DNA from: Eretmocerus hayati
Lineage: Eukaryota > Arthropoda > Insecta > Hymenoptera > Aphelinidae
NCBI GenBank assembly: GCA_029851415.1
Contig: CM056742.1
Coordinates: 148,681,121 to 148,745,120, forward strand
Direction: 5' to 3'
DNA length: 64,000 bases
Shown piece by piece: positions 1-11,193 of this stretch. The first letter of the stretch is position 1. Every line of letters starts with the position of its first letter. The position numbers and the translations under genes are program-made. The notes beneath the pieces were generated by a model. The model was not told where the DNA came from, searched no databases, and saw only the letters and a list, made by a program, of their open reading frames with translations.

Positions 1-3000
1 TGTTGGCAGATGACTTCGGAGGCGCTTGTTTTGTTGCTGTCTCAACCAAATTTCTGTAACCTCCACAGCCCTCAACCAAAGAATCTCCCTGGCAAAGAGT
101 ACAATTGCGATGAAGTTACCTAGAACGTATAGTTGAAAACAAGCGTGTAGGTGCTCCAGTCGAAGAGCCTCTCCTCGAAGTTCGGAATTATCGTTGATGA
201 GCTTCCGCTTGACTCTGCTGCTGGAATTGGGCTGGCTTGCATAAATCGCCATCTCGATCTCGAACTCTGCCAGACCGCCATCTCTTAGCCTTTCTAATAT
301 CGAATTAACTCTGTTCAGAAGTGGCCAGTCTTCCCTCACGATATATACCAGGTGTGACGTGTACAATGAATTTGAGAGGTAAACCTGGTACTGCAACCTG
401 TTCCCGTAAGAGCTAGCCACGTCGGAGCTGCAGTAGCACAGAAAAGACATCCTGTCGGTTGCCGCCAATTTCTCTAGCTCTACGACCGATTTCACGTCAA
501 CGAAGCGCTGCTGTAATTCTTCATTGAAGTCCAAGAATTCTCGATAGCTCATCTCCCCGACAACTAAGTAGCCCGACTTCTCAAGGTCCTCCAGGCTGTC
601 GATTTCTCCAGAGTCTGGACCACTTACTAAAAACGAGCTTAGAACACCTCCAAAGTATACGTTGGCTCCGAGACTCGCTATAATGGCCAATAGGAACACG
701 AGCCTTCGCCAGGTTGACTTGGGTTTGAAGTTCACCGATTGGCCTAATAAAGCTCGCAGTACTTCCACTAGTGACTCGGCAATAGACCTTCCAGAGAGTA
801 GTGATACTAGGATACCAGCCAGCCAAGAAAGACAGAGACCTATGAGTAATTGGTTCAGGGGAAGGTGCCCAACGATGGAGCGACTTTCGAACGTGGTCTG
901 TCGAGGGCTGATTGCACACATGCCCTCCACCAAGTGCGGATATGTCTGCAGACGCCAAAAATCACGCTGGAAGCGAAGGTTTGCACCCATGTCATAGCTG
1001 CCCTGGCGCACTAGCTGATTTATCAGGCCCTGGGGACGCTTGTGTTCGTCGAGATAGCCTTCGTCTAGGGCCAGGTTTACTAGAGCTCGAGCTTTCACGT
1101 GAGACCATAGCGATCGCAGTATTTTTGCATTTCCTCCGTCGAACGAGTCCAGGGTAATCCATGGTTGATAACTTGATGGCGAATTGACGCTCAAGCTGAA
1201 CTCGGTCGGACGAGGACTTGCGATTAGTTTGACAGGATAACCATCCAGGTTACTTGTTTTGTCGAAAAAAAGCTCCTTGCAACTCGAAATTCCTGCGGTA
1301 GAAATTGATTTACCAATGAGTAAACACTCTTTGATGATCGCTACAAAATTCGAACTTTTTTTGCGCGCCCTTTCGAGATAACCACAGGGGGGCATGTTGC
1401 GAACACGCCACTTTAGCCTTCACGTTTTGCAAACGTCCTCCGTATTTCGCTCATAAAATAGCTCCAAATCTGAGTTATGCCACTCTGAAAAATGTATTGA
1501 AGTTGGTGTCTTACCGATCTTGAGGAACGACTTCCATCCTTCAAGATCGATAAGACACCAACTTTAATATTTATCACCAAGGACGAAAAATCTACAATAT
1601 CTCTCATGATATCTAAGGCCTAAGATCGAAGAGAGGCCACCACCACATCTCCAACCGTCCTTCAAGATCGATAAGACACCAACTTCAATATTTATCATCA
1701 AGGACGAAAAATCTACAATATCTCTCATGATACTCTGAAAAAAGGTTCTTGGAGGTTCAAAATGGAAGAATCGAATATGCTCAGGTACGTTGGGATTGCT
1801 CGAAACAAAAATTGTTGGCACCGGTTTTACGAAACGCGATTTCGTTGTCGATTTCTTAGCTGTGGATTTGAAAGAAACGGGAAACTCGTTATAAATTTTC
1901 TGGGACCCGCAGAAATCATTCGGGGTCGATCCAAATCCCTTGTTTTCGCAAATTCTAATATACCAAATGTAAAAAAATTTACAGGAAGAAGGTCCACGAG
2001 CCCGTTCTTGAGATCGACATATGGGGACATGTTGGGTACACAGAGCACGTTTGGTACACTTACCTTGCTCAAAGTACGTTTTCATGGGAAATTACGAGAG
2101 CGTCTAATATTTTGTCCACTTCTGGTAACTACATTCACTTCAGTTCTCTTTTTCAATTGATGTATAGCAAGGTGGACTAATTTCACTTTCTGGAATAAAA
2201 GAATTGCATGAAGCCGTCGCGGCCTCGTGAATAAGGTCCTTGCCTTCGACGCAGAAGGCTGTGGTTCGAATCTCGGCCGGCACCTATGTGAATTTTCAAA
2301 CGTGCCTTTCGGTGGACTCGGTGGTTCGGAACACCCTGTTTTAACAGAATAAACTCGGAAAGAGGTTGAAAATGCGTTAATAACAAAGAATAAACAAGAA
2401 TTGCATACGCATCACCTAATTTGCTAAACAAGACGTCCACGTCAATTCGGCAATATTTCTGTAGCCGTTCTCGGAAAATGCAAATGGTGAAATGTGATAG
2501 TTCCCGCAGTATGTGGTATCAAAGATTTTTTTTTCCGAAGATAGGCCCATTCTCATGATTTTTCCAAAGAATCCACAGTCGAGGCTATCTATGCTACCGT
2601 ATTTTTTTCATAATTTAATTTTCGACCGCCTCAAGTTATTCCAATTTTAATACTAATAAATATCAGGAATGTGATTCATTATGCCAATCGATTGATCACT
2701 GGTAGAATCGTAGTCTGAGCGGAACGCGGCATTATAATGTCGATTCCTTGTCAACGTCAGCTATATATTGATACATCAAGTAAAAACGATTTACAGTACT
2801 CGCGCGCATTTGTGCTGCAATATCCATTCGAATAATAATTATGGTATTGCATAATTATTTTCCTTGGCATAAAATGAAAAGCTCTAAATATTCTTCTTCC
2901 TTTTGTTATCCAAAAATTATCGTGACGCTAGACAATTTTTGGAGCCCTGCGATGATATGCCTCAAAGCAGTAGAAAGGTTTAGAGATTGCGAACACGCGC

Positions 3001-6000
3001 TATATTTGGAAATAGAGCTATTCTCTTTTGAATGTTCATCTGTAATAATCAAGGAAGATGAGTACCGTTAAATTATCCAGTGACGTGCGGTGAATAGTTT
3101 ATTTTGGTACAAGGACGTAATAATTAGATTGTATATGGACTTATCTCAATTTCTAATTTTTGGTCATTCAAGATCGAAATTTCGAAATGAATGGTAACAA
3201 TGTCATGCAATAAAAATTGAAAAAAAAAAATTTTTAAAACACGCTTTTATTCCACAAGTTGGATCAGAAAAAAAACGACTCAAAAAGAAAAAATAATTTT
3301 CCCTACCTTTTATGCCCATCTTTTGTTTGGGGAAATCTCATTGTATTCCACTACATACCCTGGGAGTTTTCATTTCAATGTGAAACTTATCCCAAAAAGC
3401 TTGAGGTGCTTCTGTAGAAACTATTCAATTTTCAATTCTGTAGGTGCAAACGATAATATATATTCCATCAGAAATAGATATTGGAGATTTCCTGAGGCTT
3501 ATTAATGAATCTCGATTTTTAGATAAAGCACCTCACGCTTTTATGGGATAAATTTCACATTGAAATGAAAACTCCCAGGGTATGTAGTGGAATACAATGA
3601 GATTTCCCCAAACAAAAGATGGGCATAAAAGGTAGGGAAAATTATTTTTTCTTTTTGAGTCGTTTTTTTTCTGATCCAACTTGTGGAATAAAAGCGTGTT
3701 TTAAAAATTTTTTTTTTTCAATTTTTATTTCTTCTTTTTTAGTCATAAGTTATTCCTACTGAAATTGCTATGGATGGGATCAGACCGAATTTGAATTTCA
3801 AGTTTATTCCTCAGAGCTATTCTGAATAGTTTCTCTAAATAGAAGTTTCTGAAACTTTCATTCAAAGCCAATACCGAATAAGTATTATCACTCAAGCAGT
3901 CACCCATGGATCATGCTCGACAAAACACTTGGATAATTTCTGAAGTATTGTTAAAATGTCTCTCAGGCACATTTGTATAGAAAAAGGGCAAAGATATGTC
4001 AGTGTAGATTCTCATAACAAGTCAAATTCTGGATTCATGACTTAGATATGTCACTGTCATCTTAAATCACATTCCAGGTTGAAAAAGCTGTTCCATCAGT
4101 CGTTTGGATATCTTTTTGAGTTTTTTCATGATACCCTCAATGTGCTTGACGAGTTCTGACTTACATTGATTAAATGTATGTAGGAAGCAACCAATTTTAA
4201 GGCATTCATTCAACTCCTTCAGTGACCAGAGAAATCAGTTGTTAATACTCTACATGAAACAGGGATGTTCTATGAGAGAACTGATTCCACATACATTGCT
4301 GGTAATTACCAATGGCTTGAAAGTCAAGATTCTCACCAGTTGGTTGACATTTGTTGGGCGATACTTGATCACAGCGTGTCACCACCTAACTATCATTGAA
4401 GAAAAAGAATGTTGTCAAAGAATGTACACCAGGACACAATTTCACTGATTGTTCTCTTATACACTATAAACACTTTTGTAGTCTATCGACTTTTTTGCAA
4501 ATTAAACCAATCTGGACTTTGAATAAGTGCCCTATATTCACTGTTGAAAGGGAGCATAACTCCGTTATCATTCTTCATATGATTCATCCACTTGAGCTAA
4601 ATGGCATGAAGCCATCACACACTGTAATATATTTTCAAATATATTTTGTGTAGTAGGGATAACTAGTCGTGTGAAGAGCTAGAAGTGTATTCATACTCAT
4701 CCCTGGTTCGACCACGAAGAAAGTAAATTACAAGAACTTTGATCAAACTTGTTCACAGTCATCACAAAATCATTACGACAAACCATATGAAATATTCAAA
4801 CCTGACAGCAGAGCTGTCAATAATGCCAATGAACTTTGGTGACACAAGGGAGCGAAAATGAATGTTTGGTGTAGAAGTGATTTTAGGTGACAATACCAAT
4901 CTATCTTCGTTGCCAATGATGAGCATTCTCAGTTTCTACTTCATCTCTCTTCTCTGATAACCACGACACAATTATCACTAACCCCTTTCCACCATGATTA
5001 TCACGGGAAAGCAACCGGTGGCCTCGCAAAAGCAAACAGAAAATTCCTGGCACGAGGTTATGCCATGTACTTGTACCTGTGCCTCAACGTGGGCACCCGG
5101 GCGCGTTGAGAGCGAGTGCTTTGGGGTATATGACTGTATATGCCGTCCGTGTCCCGGGCGACGATCACGAGGAGGTCAAAATCAGAAATCGTCTGCGGGA
5201 AGTGCGGGCACTTGGTGGGCGCGAAGGCGGCTTCGTCGCAAAATTCTTACTTAGAGGTTATGTCGACAGACACAGGGACCGCGCAACGTGTTGGGTATCG
5301 GCTTACTGCTAAATCATCGTCCGCTCTCTGGGTCGGCGATGACGGTCCTGGACGGGCACGGGGAGACGGCGGAGGAAGGTGTGAAGGGGCCACGACGACA
5401 AGGATGATGAGGATTACGCTACCGAGCCGCGCTAGTCGCCGATACCTGGTGCATGCACCGTGCATATGCATACAAGCGTAGCTAAACGCCCGACGCGAGT
5501 GAGCTGGGTCCTAGTCACCGGCCGCCCAAAGCCATGCAGAACAACCCAGATCACGGTAAAATTTGTCGGATTTCCAACGTATTTCCAACATCACGAAATA
5601 AGCGCCCCGATTGGCTAAAATCGCTGTAAAATGGGTGGAGGGGAGCGAGGCTTAATTCCGCATAATTTGGTTTGGCCTGAGATTGGCAAAAGATTGAAAA
5701 AACTTGTCCTCGTGATGTTGATTCCAAATACACGCTTCATTTGCGATGGATTGAGGCCATTTCATGATATATATTTGACTTACAAATCCTCATTTCTGAT
5801 GAAGAAGTTTGAAATCTTTATGAATTTCGGTTTGATTTCACTCAACTACCCACACAGAGTTAGGGTAGTCATGTCCGAAGGAGCGGACTCTTGAGGCTCC
5901 TAAATATGCTTGCGAATAGGAGCTTCAAGGCAAAGGAATCGTTTTTATAAATACTGGCTAATCTCTTTTTTCTATGCAGTAATTACTTACAAGAAGAGGT

Positions 6001-8113
6001 CATGGTCTGCGGGGTGTGGAATTGGCTGAAACTTTGGCAATCATCTATTTTTTGTATCAAAACTTCAGCCGAATCTACGATCCACAGATCACAACCTTTC
6101 CTTGTAAGTAATGAAATGTACTTGACTATGACAAGCACAGTGCTGGTAGAAAATCTGACGCAAGCGCGGTCGAATTGTTCGAGATCAAAACGTCAGCTCT
6201 TGAAATGATCCTCATGTTTGGACAATACCGTACGCTGGGGTAGCTCTAGACCACCGGAAATGACTATTGACTTTTTTCTGTGTCCTTCCTCGCTTGTAAC
6301 ATACTTCAAGATGGACTGGCCAAAAATTAACGCTGGAACGAGGAAAGGACAGAGCCACCCTCATATTTGATTGTCATGAAATTTACGGTATTAGTGACCA
6401 GATGATGATGATGGATGAATTTCATTTACAGGATCCATGTGAAGAATATTCTCGCTCTAGAGAATTTTACAAATGTTGCAAAATCTAAAATTCTCCTCGT
6501 TGCTCTTCCCATAACTTCATTTATGTTTGTCATATTGAAATATGAAGAAATAGGAAATAGGCGATTGAAGCAGATCCTAAATTATTCTTGCGTATTCCAG
6601 AAATTTCAAGTGAGTTCTTGCATTTTTCGGGTTTGTACGCCTAATAAAGAGATCGACTCTAGTCAAACCGGTGCCCAAAATGTTTGGTCCGACCAAACTC
6701 AATCTACTTTAGCGTATTTAATTTGGTGCCTCGAGACTTTGAAAATCCTCAATTTGAAGTTACAAAACTCGCCGTCATTCCTCTTCCCTTACTGTGCTTA
6801 CATCTTCCAAAGACTCACGCACCACAAACCTATCTCATAAAGTTTGAAAGAAGCTGTAAAATGAGCTACGGAATATCTGATTTCGGTATCTAGATGTGGA
6901 GAAATCGCGATTTTGCAAAAATCTCATGAAGAGTGTGGATTGTTGCGTGTATGGGTTGCTCACCTCTTACATGCAATAATGGCATATGGGGTAGAGCCCT
7001 CTCAATCTATGAAAAAGTAACGTTTTGAGATAATTGTGATACCTTGGAAGATATAGGAATCTGATGATCTTCCTAAGAAATCATGTATCGGATCGTAATA
7101 CCTTGGCTTTGTTTAGTAAAAATTCAACTCCTTTTAGCTCATTTTGTAGGCCTTGAAACAAGCTTCAAAATGAATCAACGTATGTTGAAACATATTGAAT
7201 ACTTCGGTAAGCCAAAGTTATTGTTAAACAATCTTGAGGAAGGGAAGAGGTGCATGTTGGCTACATTTATCTTAAATATTATCACAGTGATCTTCGTAAT
7301 TCGTGAATAGTAAGAAAACCATCGAAAAACTTACGGTCCACAGGATAGATGAATTCGTATATGGTGATGGGTAAACCAATTTTACCGTTAGCGACGGTAT
7401 TTGAGGCAACCCATGCTTTTGCAGATCGATTTGTGTAAGGGTTGAAACTGTAGAAACGAATCACTGAAAACTTGTCAAGGCAGATGTAAATACATTGCAG
7501 GATGTTGTACTCCCAGACTTGGACAACAATGCGATCCCTATTTATGCACGAATTTCTTTCTCCATCGACGATGATAAATTTTCCACTTGCATTCCACATT
7601 ATTGAACTTTTTAGTCGTCCCAGGAGCAGTTTCAAGTCAGATAGAAATGTTGTTAACGATATTATGAACAATTTAGCTGGATATCGGGATCTGGATACAA
7701 CATTTTCATCGAGTGTAAAAACATTTGACAAACGTTTGTGCTTCTCAAACATCTTTGTTTCTGCCAAATTGATAATTCTAATGGGCAAAAAGCTCGAGAA
7801 CTCATGAAGTAGATGATTGAATAGTCGGTTATCTCCAGCAATCACAAATTGATCACTTTCTTCAAGGAAACAATTCTTGACTAGAATCACCTGCGGATGA
7901 AATAATTCAATAAAAGTTAGATAGTTGAGTTTCTTCTAAAATCATTGATTTCCTGACCATTTTTTCCGATAAATCGTCAACTGAGCCGTTTTTGACATCC
8001 AATTTGTGATGATGTACATTCGAATCTTTACCAAAACAATTATAGATAGAGAGGAGTACTATCATTACAACTAATATAGTATGATGAGTATTCAGAGCAA
8101 ACTGCATTTTCAT
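1..8113 (-). CDS. Divergent ionotropic receptor (IR), 3 exons, C-terminus off the left edge
   Basis: Chemosensory ligand-gated cation channel of the insect IR family (iGluR-derived), expected in the dendritic membrane of sensory neurons. My model: exon 1 8113-7958, exon 2 7890-7335, exon 3 1292-1 and beyond, giving at least 668 residues. Exon 1 starts MKMQFALN and has a hydrophobic signal peptide at about residues 12-28. Exon 2 carries the variable N-terminal domain and the IR-type motif FNPYTNR. Exon 3 holds ligand-binding lobe S1 (KTSNLDGYPV), TM1 (about 383-403), a pore-helix region (409-424), TM2 (434-458, with SLGANVYFGGVLSSFL, the counterpart of the iGluR SYTANLAAFL motif), lobe S2 and TM3 (about 624-644). 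Introns are 67 bp (phase 0) and about 6.04 kb (phase 1, GTAAGT...CCGCAG); joining them restores an arginine codon. No classical glutamate-binding arginine is obvious in S1, as in many divergent IRs. The family call is firm; joining exons 2 and 3 across 6 kb is inference from phase and domain completeness. Confidence 0.85.
1501..1732. repeat. Short direct repeat pair with a partial inverted copy
   Basis: A block of about 75 bp starting TCCTTCAAGATCGATAAGAC occurs at about 1537-1611 and again at 1658-1732 with few differences. Bases 1501-1520 are an imperfect reverse complement of the first 20 or so bases of the block, so the first copy can fold as a hairpin. The overlapping open frames here are by-products of the repeat. 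Confidence 0.7.
1762..2066. repeat. Diverged remnant related to the 55661-56552 TIR element
   Basis: The right end reads GGTACACTTACCTT, close to the terminal repeat of the element at 55661-56552. The inner stretch CATATGGGGACATGTTGGGT (about 2020-2039) matches, in reverse complement and with a few changes, a block at about 56008-56030. No intact left terminal repeat was seen, so this is a broken copy. Confidence 0.45.
2213..2284 (+). repeat. tRNA-like segment, probable SINE head or tRNA pseudogene
   Basis: A roughly 72-base stretch has a good RNA polymerase III B-box-like sequence (GGTTCGAATCTCG, about 2263-2275), an anticodon-arm-like hairpin (GCCTT...AAGGC) and complementary ends (GCCG near the start, CGGC near the end). 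The acceptor and T stems contain mismatches and the anticodon loop is one base too long, so it is not a credible functional tRNA. It could be the tRNA-derived head of a SINE. Confidence 0.35.
3209..3729. repeat. Near-perfect palindromic fold-back element (about 203-bp arms)
   Basis: Left arm about 3209-3411 and right arm about 3526-3729 are reverse complements with only a few differences, separated by a spacer of about 114 bp. The outer ends are A/T-rich (AATAAAAATTGAAAAA and its complement). No clear target-site duplication is visible. High arm identity suggests a recent insertion or ongoing arm conversion. It looks like a non-autonomous fold-back/MITE-type element. Confidence 0.85.
5060..5545. 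other. GC-rich island inside the receptor intron
   Basis: This roughly 480-bp stretch is much richer in G+C and CpG than its AT-rich surroundings. Several overlapping frames stay open on both strands, as expected from high GC alone. It could be a promoter/first-exon region of an unrecognised transcript or a foreign insertion. I recognise no protein in it apart from the low-confidence exon candidate at 5307-5471. Confidence 0.4.
5307..5471 (-). CDS. Candidate signal-peptide first exon (hypothetical)
   Basis: On the minus strand an ATG at 5471 opens 55 codons ending in frame at a good donor (GCA|GTAAGC, phase 0). The peptide has basic residues (RYRRLARLGS), a hydrophobic core (VILIILVVV), a likely cleavage zone (APS) and then a Pro/Ser/Arg-rich tail, which is the layout of a secreted-protein first exon. 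No partner exon was found, and GC-rich DNA produces long frames by chance. I do not recognise the protein. Confidence 0.25.
6590..7250. repeat. Diverged interspersed repeat shared with 55661-56552
   Basis: Several blocks match the element at 55661-56552 with moderate divergence. Examples are the stretch around CGGTGCCCAAAATGTTTGGT (about 6668-6687) and the block with AAACAAGCTTCAAAATGA (about 7155-7172), which correspond to blocks near 55838 and 56260. A further similar block lies near 33150. No terminal repeats were seen here, so this is an old fragment; the small open frames at 6415-6893 are not counted as genes. Confidence 0.45.
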
Positions 8114-11100
8114 TGAAGTACTAATGACGATAGATGACAGAATTTAAGAAAAATTTCAATTCACAATGCCTCTGATGTTTCCTTCACACAGTTTTGAACA
8201 GTGAATGCGTTCGAAGTAACAACTGTCGTGGAAAATGTTGCAAGTTTTGAAAGAGTTACTTAGAAAGTCTAGATAAACTGTCAATTCACTCATTCAAAAA
8301 GCTTTCATGGAATGTTTGAAACAATCAGGTCGTGTAATGTATGTTGAAAGCTGGCTAAAATCTTTCGACTCGTTATTGCCTTAAAATGATCTGGAAAAGG
8401 CTTTTTTTTATCAAGGTTAACCTTTCAGAATTGACCCATTCACCCGTGAAAAGGTTCCAAGGCCATAATATCACTGATTGTCGATCACTGTTTATCATAA
8501 GAGAAATAGAACACAACGGCATATTAAATTTGAAAGTTCGAAAAAAATCGTAACGTATTAGTGCTTTGTGCCAAAGTATTTTTTTAAGTATTCACTCTAC
8601 AGTTCAACGAAAGTGAGTTTTTAGAAAAATAATTTGAGAAAATGTTGTACGCTATATGGTGATTAAAACGTTTAACACTAAAAATAGATATGGGTAGATC
8701 CGTGGAAACTTTGAAATAATGTGTGCCTGCTTATACGAACCCTTAAAACGCTTGAGTAAAAAATCTCAAACGTCATTTCCGATGTACTTTTTTGTGCTCT
8801 TTCTGGCACAATCGTCAGTTTTTCGATCCGGGGCTACCCAACAAAATTATCATCGATAAAGGGGTCAAATGTCAGGTCCGTGAGCTGTGGTTTTTCATTT
8901 TTCCAACCTTCACAATCGGGTTTCGGACAGGCAAACTTATCAAATATAATGGTATTGAGCACCAAACCCCGCTGCTACAAGGACCCATAGACCATTTTTC
9001 ACGTGTTCGCTGAGTACATACATAATGTCAGGTCCGTGTGACGCTACCGCGTCTCTCCATATGTTATCTTTATGGTACTGATGAGTGGGAACATTTACAT
9101 TCGTGCGCGAGTTTATTCATACTTCATATGTTCCAAAAAGTCGAAAAATACATCTTAGAACTTTCGGAAATGAGAATTGGGGTTGGCACATTTTCGACCT
9201 CCAAATATCGAAGTTTCCGCGGAACTACCGATATACATTTTTTCGATCGTACACTGTGATTATCTTTCATATAAGGAACAGTTCAATTAATAGTGAATTA
9301 TTTCAACAAATTTTGTTATTCAATCACACGTTTGTTAGATAGTTTTAGGCTATTTAGAATATATCAGTTCATTTCGTTACTTTATCATGGATTGAATTGA
9401 TTCATCCTCGTCTGCGTAAGGGTTAGAATAGGTCAAATCGGTGTTAGAAAAAGACTCGGGAAAGACAGGAAATTTTTATAATAAAACCTCCAATGATTTC
9501 CCATGGATTAACGTTCTATACTTTTTCTAAAATGCAAAATGGGTATGAATTCCTCGTGGTGGGATGGAATGATCATTCGAAATAATGAAAAGTTGTCGAA
9601 GCTGGAGCTCGCGAAGAAATTCAATTTTAGATGAATTTGAAATGAATCTCAAGAGCAACAAAGAAATTGATAAATTTGATACAGATCCCCGGAAAGTTAT
9701 TAGATTTCACGTGGAGGATAAACTTTTATTATTCATGCTTCTATTTTAAAATAGAAGCAATTGCTTCGGATTTGGTCCATGACCGCTAAATAGTTTTTAG
9801 TGTTAGTTTATTTTTCTTGAAGACTTGTAATCACGGCTCGTAACGAAATGGATTTTGGATTTCGTTGGATTTCGTTCTTTTGAGGTTTTTATCGCAATCC
9901 ATCCTGGTAATTAATCTCAACCTTTTCCTTTTCGATAATTATGAAGATTATGACCATCATTACTGCTTGACCCGGGCAAGATATGATACTCAACGAAATT
10001 CATAAGTTATTTCGTTAGAAACCCTACTTGTAATCTGGACTTGAGGTATACGTTGGAATTTCCTCATTTTATTCAACCTACGTGCTTCGATGAGTGAAGA
10101 ATATATTTAGACATCACTGACAAGAATCAGAATGAATAAAAGATAAGAATTCACGATTTGAAAGGGATATTGCTTATCAGGCGGGTCGCGGCGATTCAGG
10201 ACATTATGATTGGTTCTCAAAATTGCATGGTTGAAAGAATAGAGATCACGGTCTTATAGAGAAGAATTCTTGCTCATTCAAGAAAATCTGACCTTCAATT
10301 CTTCATTAGGCTCGATACTTGTACTTCCATTCAATGCAAAGTATCATCAATCGAAATTGAAATTTCAACGTCAACTCTAACTGATCACAAGTTCCCAAAC
10401 AATACTACGTAAATTTATCACAACTCAAAATTTTCTTTCTCTGCAAACTATCATAGCCTAGAGCAATAAGAAAATTTCGGTTTAATAATTTTTCTCGTGC
10501 GTTTTTATCCCATGATCGGCCTGTCTGTATGAATTTCATTTGATGAAAATAAATCAAATCGCGGTTTGTTACCAGTGAAGCAATGATCATAAAAATAGAT
10601 CTAATGCATAACTGTCCTACTGATTTTCAAAACGTTTTGAGCTATGGCACGGCGGCTACGACAAAATCTAGGCTACTCCATGAAAATTTGATGGAATAAT
10701 GCGACTATAATTCTGATGATTTGATTGTACAATAGTGCGAAGAATTCTAAAATTGATAATGAGAGATTAATTTTCTGTGCGTAAGTTTGATATGGTTCTC
10801 TCTTATGAAAGAGAGGGCAAGTGGAGAAGATGGGAGAGGAATAATTACAGGTATAAATACGAGTCAGAAGGCACAGTAAGTGGAAAACATTTGTGTCGGT
10901 AACTGCTGCCAAAATTTTGTCATTCGAGTCTAATCAGATGTTCCGCATTCAAGATAATAGAAGTCAAATCAGATTGATGAACAACAAAGTTTTATACACG
11001 GAGACAATATAATCCCGGTAGCTTATTGGATGGCTGATATGGTTGAAAACAGGCAATTAGTATGCATCCTGCAGAGTGAACAAAATTCAAAGATAATCTG

Positions 11101-11193
11101 TTATCAGTGTAGTGATAACCGACATTGACACTTTGAGTGGGCTCCGTATCGTTATAGAAATCTGTGCAAAAATTGTCTACGCGGGGTTAGGCC
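8114..11193. other. Intergenic region between receptor and transporter A
   Basis: This is the head-to-head spacer between the minus-strand receptor start and the plus-strand transporter A start. It is AT-rich with only short scattered open frames. No gene, RNA or clear repeat was recognised. Confidence 0.5.

Larger units (their letters stand above)
1293..7334 (-). other. Large repeat-filled intron of the ionotropic receptor gene
   Basis: The intron runs from donor GTAAGT (7334 downward) to acceptor TACCGCAG ending at 1293. It holds short direct and inverted repeats (1501-1732), repeat remnants (about 1762-2066 and 6590-7250), a tRNA-like SINE head (2213-2284), a near-perfect 521-bp palindrome (3209-3729) and a GC-rich island (5060-5545). 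At 3730-5060 and 5550-6580 I see AT-rich sequence with no supportable gene. Confidence 0.6.

Noticed and set aside
581..997. Frames of 125 and 111 codons on both strands
   Set aside because: Shadows of the ionotropic receptor exon, which is open in another minus-strand frame without interruption from 1395 to 1.
1564..2085. 173-codon minus-strand frame
   Set aside because: Crosses direct repeats and a transposon remnant; partial duplicate peptides (RDIVDFSSL) reflect repeat copies rather than a gene.
2213..2284. Functional tRNA gene
   Set aside because: B box is good, but acceptor and T stems are mismatched and the anticodon loop is the wrong size; recorded as a tRNA-like repeat.
6415..6893. 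Plus-strand frames of 141 and 69 codons
   Set aside because: They run into diverged interspersed repeat sequence, have no domain, and overlap each other in different frames.
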